NCBI RefSeq assembly: GCF_011030405.1
Contig: NZ_JAAJTJ010000013.1
Coordinates: 1-64,000 of the forward strand
Length of the DNA stretch: 64,000 nt
Reading direction: 5' to 3'
DNA from: Parapedobacter sp. SGR-10
GTDB taxonomy: Bacteria; Bacteroidota; Bacteroidia; Sphingobacteriales; Sphingobacteriaceae
The position numbers were made by a program, and so were the translations under genes. Position 1 is the first letter of the stretch. Each line of letters opens with the position of its first letter. Under the pieces are notes generated by a model. That model did not search any database. It had not been told where the DNA came from and saw only the letters and a list, made by a program, of their open reading frames with translations. Positions 60,812 to 64,000 of the stretch are shown in pieces.

Positions 60812-62674
60812 TCACCCGGCCTGCTGCGCTGCCAATGCCAGTTCCTCTTCCAAATCGACCTCTATCCGTAGATTGTTCACGATATGCTTTTGACGATCCG
60901 GTGTATTCTTGCCCATATAGTATTCCAGCAGTTGTTGCAACCTGTTATCCTTGGAAAGAATGACAGGTTCGAGTCGAATATCCTCGCCGATAAATAATCC
61001 AAACTCGGAAGGTGAAATCTCGCCTAACCCTTTGAAACGTGTGATTTCCGGCTTACCGCCCAATTTTGCGATGGCACGTTGACGTTCCTCGTCCGAATAA
61101 CAGTATATCGTTTCCTTTTTGTTGCGCACCCGGAAAAGCGGCGTCTGTAAGATCGAAACATGCCCTGCCTTGACCAGATCCGGAAAAAACTGCAAGAAGA
61201 ACGTCATCATCAGTAGCCGTATGTGCATACCATCCACATCCGCATCCGTCGCGATGACGATGTTGTTGTAGCGCAATCCATCGAGGCCATCCTCGATATT
61301 CAATGCGTGCTGCAACAGGTTGAATTCCTCATTTTCATAGACGATCTTTTTGGTCAGGCCAAAACAGTTGAGCGGCTTCCCCTTCAGACTAAACACCGCC
61401 TGTGTCTGCACATCCCTGGATTTGGTAATGGAGCCACTGGCCGAATCACCCTCTGTAATAAAAATGGTCGTCTCTTGATTACGTTCATGTTTATCACCAA
61501 AATGTATCTTGCAGTCACGCAATTTTCGGTTGTGCAGAGAAGCCTTCTTGGCACGTTCATTGGCCAGTTTCTTGATACCGGCAATGTCCTTGCGCTCCCG
61601 TTCCGATTGCAGGATACGTTTCAGAAGTGCATCGGCCGTAGCAGAATTTTTGTGCAGATAATCATCCAAGGCTTTTTTGACAAAATCATTGATAAACGTA
61701 CGTACCGTAGGGCCTTCCGGACCTATACTTTGCGAGCCCAGCTTGGTCTTGGTCTGCGATTCAAAAACCGGTTCCTGTACCTTGATGGCTATGGCTGCAA
61801 TGATGGAAGACCTGACATCCGAAGCATCAAACTCTTTCTTATAAAACTCACGAATAGTCTTGACTACAGCCTCACGAAAGGCTGCTTGGTGTGTCCCCCC
61901 TTGCGTGGTATGCTGTCCGTTTACAAAGGAATAATACTCTTCCCCGTATTGCTGTCCGTGGGTCATAGCGACTTCGATATCCTCCCCTCTGAGATGGATG
62001 ACCGGATACCGCATAGATTCCGTATCTACATTCCTTTCCAACAGGTCCTTCAGCCCATTTTCGGAGACAAACTTCTGACCATTAAAGTTAATGGTCAACC
62101 CCGAGTTGAGGAAAACATAATTCCAGATCATGTTTTCGACAAACTCTATACGGTATTTGTAATGCTTGAAAATGCTTTCGTCCGGGTAAAAAGTGACTGC
62201 CGTACCGTTGCGTTGAGACGTTTCTTTCTGCTCGTCATGAACCAACTCTCCTTGACTGAACTGAGCGATCCGGGTCACGCCCTGCCGATAGGATTGTACA
62301 ACAAAATTAGTGGACAACGCATTGACGGCCTTGGTACCCACACCGTTCAGACCGACCGATTTTTGGAAGGCCTTGCTATCATATTTACCACCGGTATTGA
62401 TCTTTGACACGACATCCACTACCGACCCGATCGGAATACCCCGGCCATAATCCCGCACAGATACTTTGTTCTCATTGACCGTAATATCGATAGTCTTGCC
62501 TGCCCCCATCACAAACTCATCGATGGAGTTGTCCACCACTTCCTTGAGCAATACATAGATTCCGTCATCGTAAGCGGATCCATCTCCCAATTTACCGATG
62601 TACATCCCCGGGCGTAACCGGATATGTTCTTTCCAATCAAGTGATCGTATGCTATCTTCGTTGTATGTAGTCAT
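60812..62674 (-). CDS. parE: DNA topoisomerase IV subunit B
   Basis: The protein (620 residues from ATG 62674) is the ATPase subunit of a type IIA topoisomerase. It has the GHKL site [10 protein letters not shown] and the ATP lid [13 protein letters not shown], and the TOPRIM motifs EGDSASGS and [10 protein letters not shown]. The sequence [21 protein letters not shown] and the short C-terminus favour ParE over GyrB. The frame is open 45 codons upstream, but a TATTTTTG promoter at 62694 lies there, so 62674 is the start. ParC is not in the window. Confidence 0.9.
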   Translation of the reverse strand: MTTYNEDSIRSLDWKEHIRLRPGMYIGKLGDGSAYDDGIYVLLKEVVDNSIDEFVMGAGKTIDITVNENKVSVRDYGRGIPIGSVVDVVSKINTGGKYDSKAFQKSVGLNGVGTKAVNALSTNFVVQSYRQGVTRIAQFSQGELVHDEQKETSQRNGTAVTFYPDESIFKHYKYRIEFVENMIWNYVFLNSGLTINFNGQKFVSENGLKDLLERNVDTESMRYPVIHLRGEDIEVAMTHGQQYGEEYYSFVNGQHTTQGGTHQAAFREAVVKTIREFYKKEFDASDVRSSIIAAIAIKVQEPVFESQTKTKLGSQSIGPEGPTVRTFINDFVKKALDDYLHKNSATADALLKRILQSERERKDIAGIKKLANERAKKASLHNRKLRDCKIHFGDKHERNQETTIFITEGDSASGSITKSRDVQTQAVFSLKGKPLNCFGLTKKIVYENEEFNLLQHALNIEDGLDGLRYNNIVIATDADVDGMHIRLLMMTFFLQFFPDLVKAGHVSILQTPLFRVRNKKETIYCYSDEERQRAIAKLGGKPEITRFKGLGEISPSEFGLFIGEDIRLEPVILSKDNRLQQLLEYYMGKNTPDRQKHIVNNLRIEVDLEEELALAAQQAG

Positions 62675-62693
62675 TGAATGGTTGCTTTGCAAA

Positions 62694-62701
62694 CAAAAAT
62701 A
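62694..62701 (-). promoter_or_regulatory. TAnnTTTG promoter element of parE
   Basis: The minus strand reads TATTTTTG 19 bases upstream of the parE ATG at 62674. Confidence 0.6.
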
Positions 62702-62900
62702 AAAATAAAATATCAGACTTTCGAAGTTTTTAAACGGCGAAGCCCTCAACTCTGCCATTAAAAAAATAAAAAAGATAAAGTTAAACTTCAAAAGTCTGTT
62801 CAATCTCAAATGTAACCCCCATCACTTTTCGATATAGTCCCTGTTACTTTTTTATCAGCCAAAAACCCTCATCTTGTCCTCCAAATTTTTAATATTACCC

Positions 62901-64000
62901 ATGGGTCATACTTTTCATATTCCAGTTCTTGGCTTAGCCTTTTCCGTAGATAGTCCAATAAAGGTGGCACGTTTTGGCATCTCTTCAGTCATTTCGATTG
63001 TGGACGATGAGCTTTTAGAACGCATGAGAGCCTATTATTGCAGGATAAATAACCTGGCTTACCAGCTTATTCATCCCAAAGAAGAAGATTCCCGATCGAG
63101 GCGTATTACAGCCTACCTAAACCTGGTCAATGATCTTGTACACAAGCAGATCGCACGCATAAAATCAAGTAGTTTTGAAAAATGCGAAGAACTCGTCAGG
63201 TATTTTGACTTATTGCCTGACCATTCGGAAGCAAAAAAGCTATTCAATTGTTATAGCTTAAGTACCGACGAAATCCATAAAAACGATTTGGAAGCAAGGC
63301 TAAAAAGTTTTATCAAGCCCGGAGACATTGATGTCAACATCATGTCCAAGGTAGACAAGACCAATATGGACAACGAAGGAAACCCTTTGTCTACCAACTT
63401 TTCAGATGCTTCTGCCGCATTGAGGGGGTTTGCATTGAGCAATCTGAAATCTTCGTTGGTCATTTCTGCCGGGCTAAATCCCCGATTGTTTTCCTATATG
63501 GCTGAATTTGATCAATTCCTGCCCGATGCCAACGGAGATTTTACCAAGAGGGTCATTTTAAAGGTCAGTGACTATAGATCTGCTTTCATACAGGCCAAAA
63601 TATTAGCAAAAAAAGGTATTTGGGTCTCCGAATACCGCATCGAATCCGGCCTCAACTGCGGAGGACATGCCTTTGCTACCGAAGGCTATCTCATGGGCCC
63701 GATACTGGAAGAATTCCGATCAAAAAAAGATGAGCTGCACCAAGAGCTGTTGCCCTTATATACAGAGGCTCTTGCCCAGCGAAACATCACATTGCGCAAC
63801 ACCCCAGACATGAAGATCACGGCACAGGGGGGCATTGGAAACGCCGCCGAGCAGAACTTCCTATTGCAGCATTATCAGGTAGACCGTACAGGCTGGGGTT
63901 CTCCGTTCCTGCTCGTACCCGAAGCAACTACAGTGGACGATAAGACCTTGGATGCCATTGCCCAAGCGGACAAAAACGATTTTTACATCAGCGAGGCTTC
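62901..64000 (+). CDS. Conserved large protein, partial (TIM-barrel oxidoreductase-like?)
   Basis: The frame opens with ATG at 62901 (MGHTFHIPVLGLAFSVDSPI) and stays open for 366 codons to the window end. Segments such as KVARFGISSVISIVDDELLERMR, the LNCGGHAF motif and QGGIGNAAEQNFLL recall nitronate-monooxygenase-like TIM barrels, but I cannot name the family with certainty. The ATG is 226 bp from the divergent parE start. The C-terminal part is missing from the window. Confidence 0.7.
   Translation, partial: MGHTFHIPVLGLAFSVDSPIKVARFGISSVISIVDDELLERMRAYYCRINNLAYQLIHPKEEDSRSRRITAYLNLVNDLVHKQIARIKSSSFEKCEELVRYFDLLPDHSEAKKLFNCYSLSTDEIHKNDLEARLKSFIKPGDIDVNIMSKVDKTNMDNEGNPLSTNFSDASAALRGFALSNLKSSLVISAGLNPRLFSYMAEFDQFLPDANGDFTKRVILKVSDYRSAFIQAKILAKKGIWVSEYRIESGLNCGGHAFATEGYLMGPILEEFRSKKDELHQELLPLYTEALAQRNITLRNTPDMKITAQGGIGNAAEQNFLLQHYQVDRTGWGSPFLLVPEATTVDDKTLDAIAQADKNDFYISEA

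Noticed and set aside
61223..62407. 394-codon plus-strand frame opposite parE
   Set aside because: It is antisense to conserved topoisomerase motifs and has no recognisable domain.
60812..62674. GyrB assignment
   Set aside because: The N-terminus and short length fit ParE better, although only a comparison with the genome's other copy can settle it.

Overview
The window reads as a chromosome segment of a Bacteroidota bacterium, most likely Sphingobacteriaceae (Sphingobacterium or Pedobacter type). Supporting signs are promoters with the Bacteroidota -7 element TAnnTTTG in front of many genes (for example 3692, 4667, 7187, 10061, 12953, 48573), moderate to low GC, an F1Fo ATP synthase operon without atpD and atpC, an AtpB with a long His-rich N-terminal extension, and typical Bacteroidota lipoprotein and outer-membrane genes. 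The assignment is inference from content; no rRNA gene is present, and I saw no tRNA gene.

Layout. 1-12.9 kb is core genome: rplT-rpmI-infC-thrS (one minus-strand operon), rlmF, an outer-membrane protein, a phosphohexomutase, PAP2 phosphatase and ZIP transporter, argH, a lipoprotein, a DsbA-like oxidoreductase and dinB. 13-23.9 kb is mixed accessory DNA: a siderophore-interacting-type flavoprotein with an AraC regulator, an orphan barstar, a GNAT, a DUF559 endonuclease, a second AraC, an alpha/beta hydrolase next to a hairpin-rich element, a GC-richer IS4-family insertion, a pirin, an AbiE-like toxin-antitoxin pair and a Fic gene remnant.

23.9-43.3 kb is a defence island on the minus strand. 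It holds a type I restriction system (hsdR, hsdM, hsdS) with a Fic gene between two near-identical four-helix-bundle genes, then a DUF3644 protein. This is followed by an unusual cassette: a protein fusing an N6-adenine methyltransferase, an HsdS-like region and a histidine-kinase core, coupled to a receiver plus cold-shock-domain protein and two unknown proteins. Upstream lie DUF2971, a WYL regulator with a family of shared operators, a frameshifted lipoprotein and a KAP-type P-loop NTPase.

43.6-49.3 kb contains the most striking locus. A sigma factor with two C-terminal HTH regions is followed by a nuclease-dead, C-terminally truncated Cas12f/TnpB-like protein. Just upstream is a structured non-coding segment and a 42-46 bp-period degenerate CRISPR-like array whose units resemble the Cas12f direct repeat. 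I interpret this as an RNA-guided transcription module. It is followed by about 480 bp of some nineteen imperfect CCC..GGG palindromes and a 20-bp perfect inverted repeat in front of the next gene.

50.4-64 kb returns to core genome: ATP synthase operon (atpZ, atpI-like, atpB, E, F, H, A, G), a PIF1-like helicase, a cupin, purU, parE and the start of a large conserved protein that runs off the window. Several families of short palindromic or tandem repeats are scattered between genes throughout.
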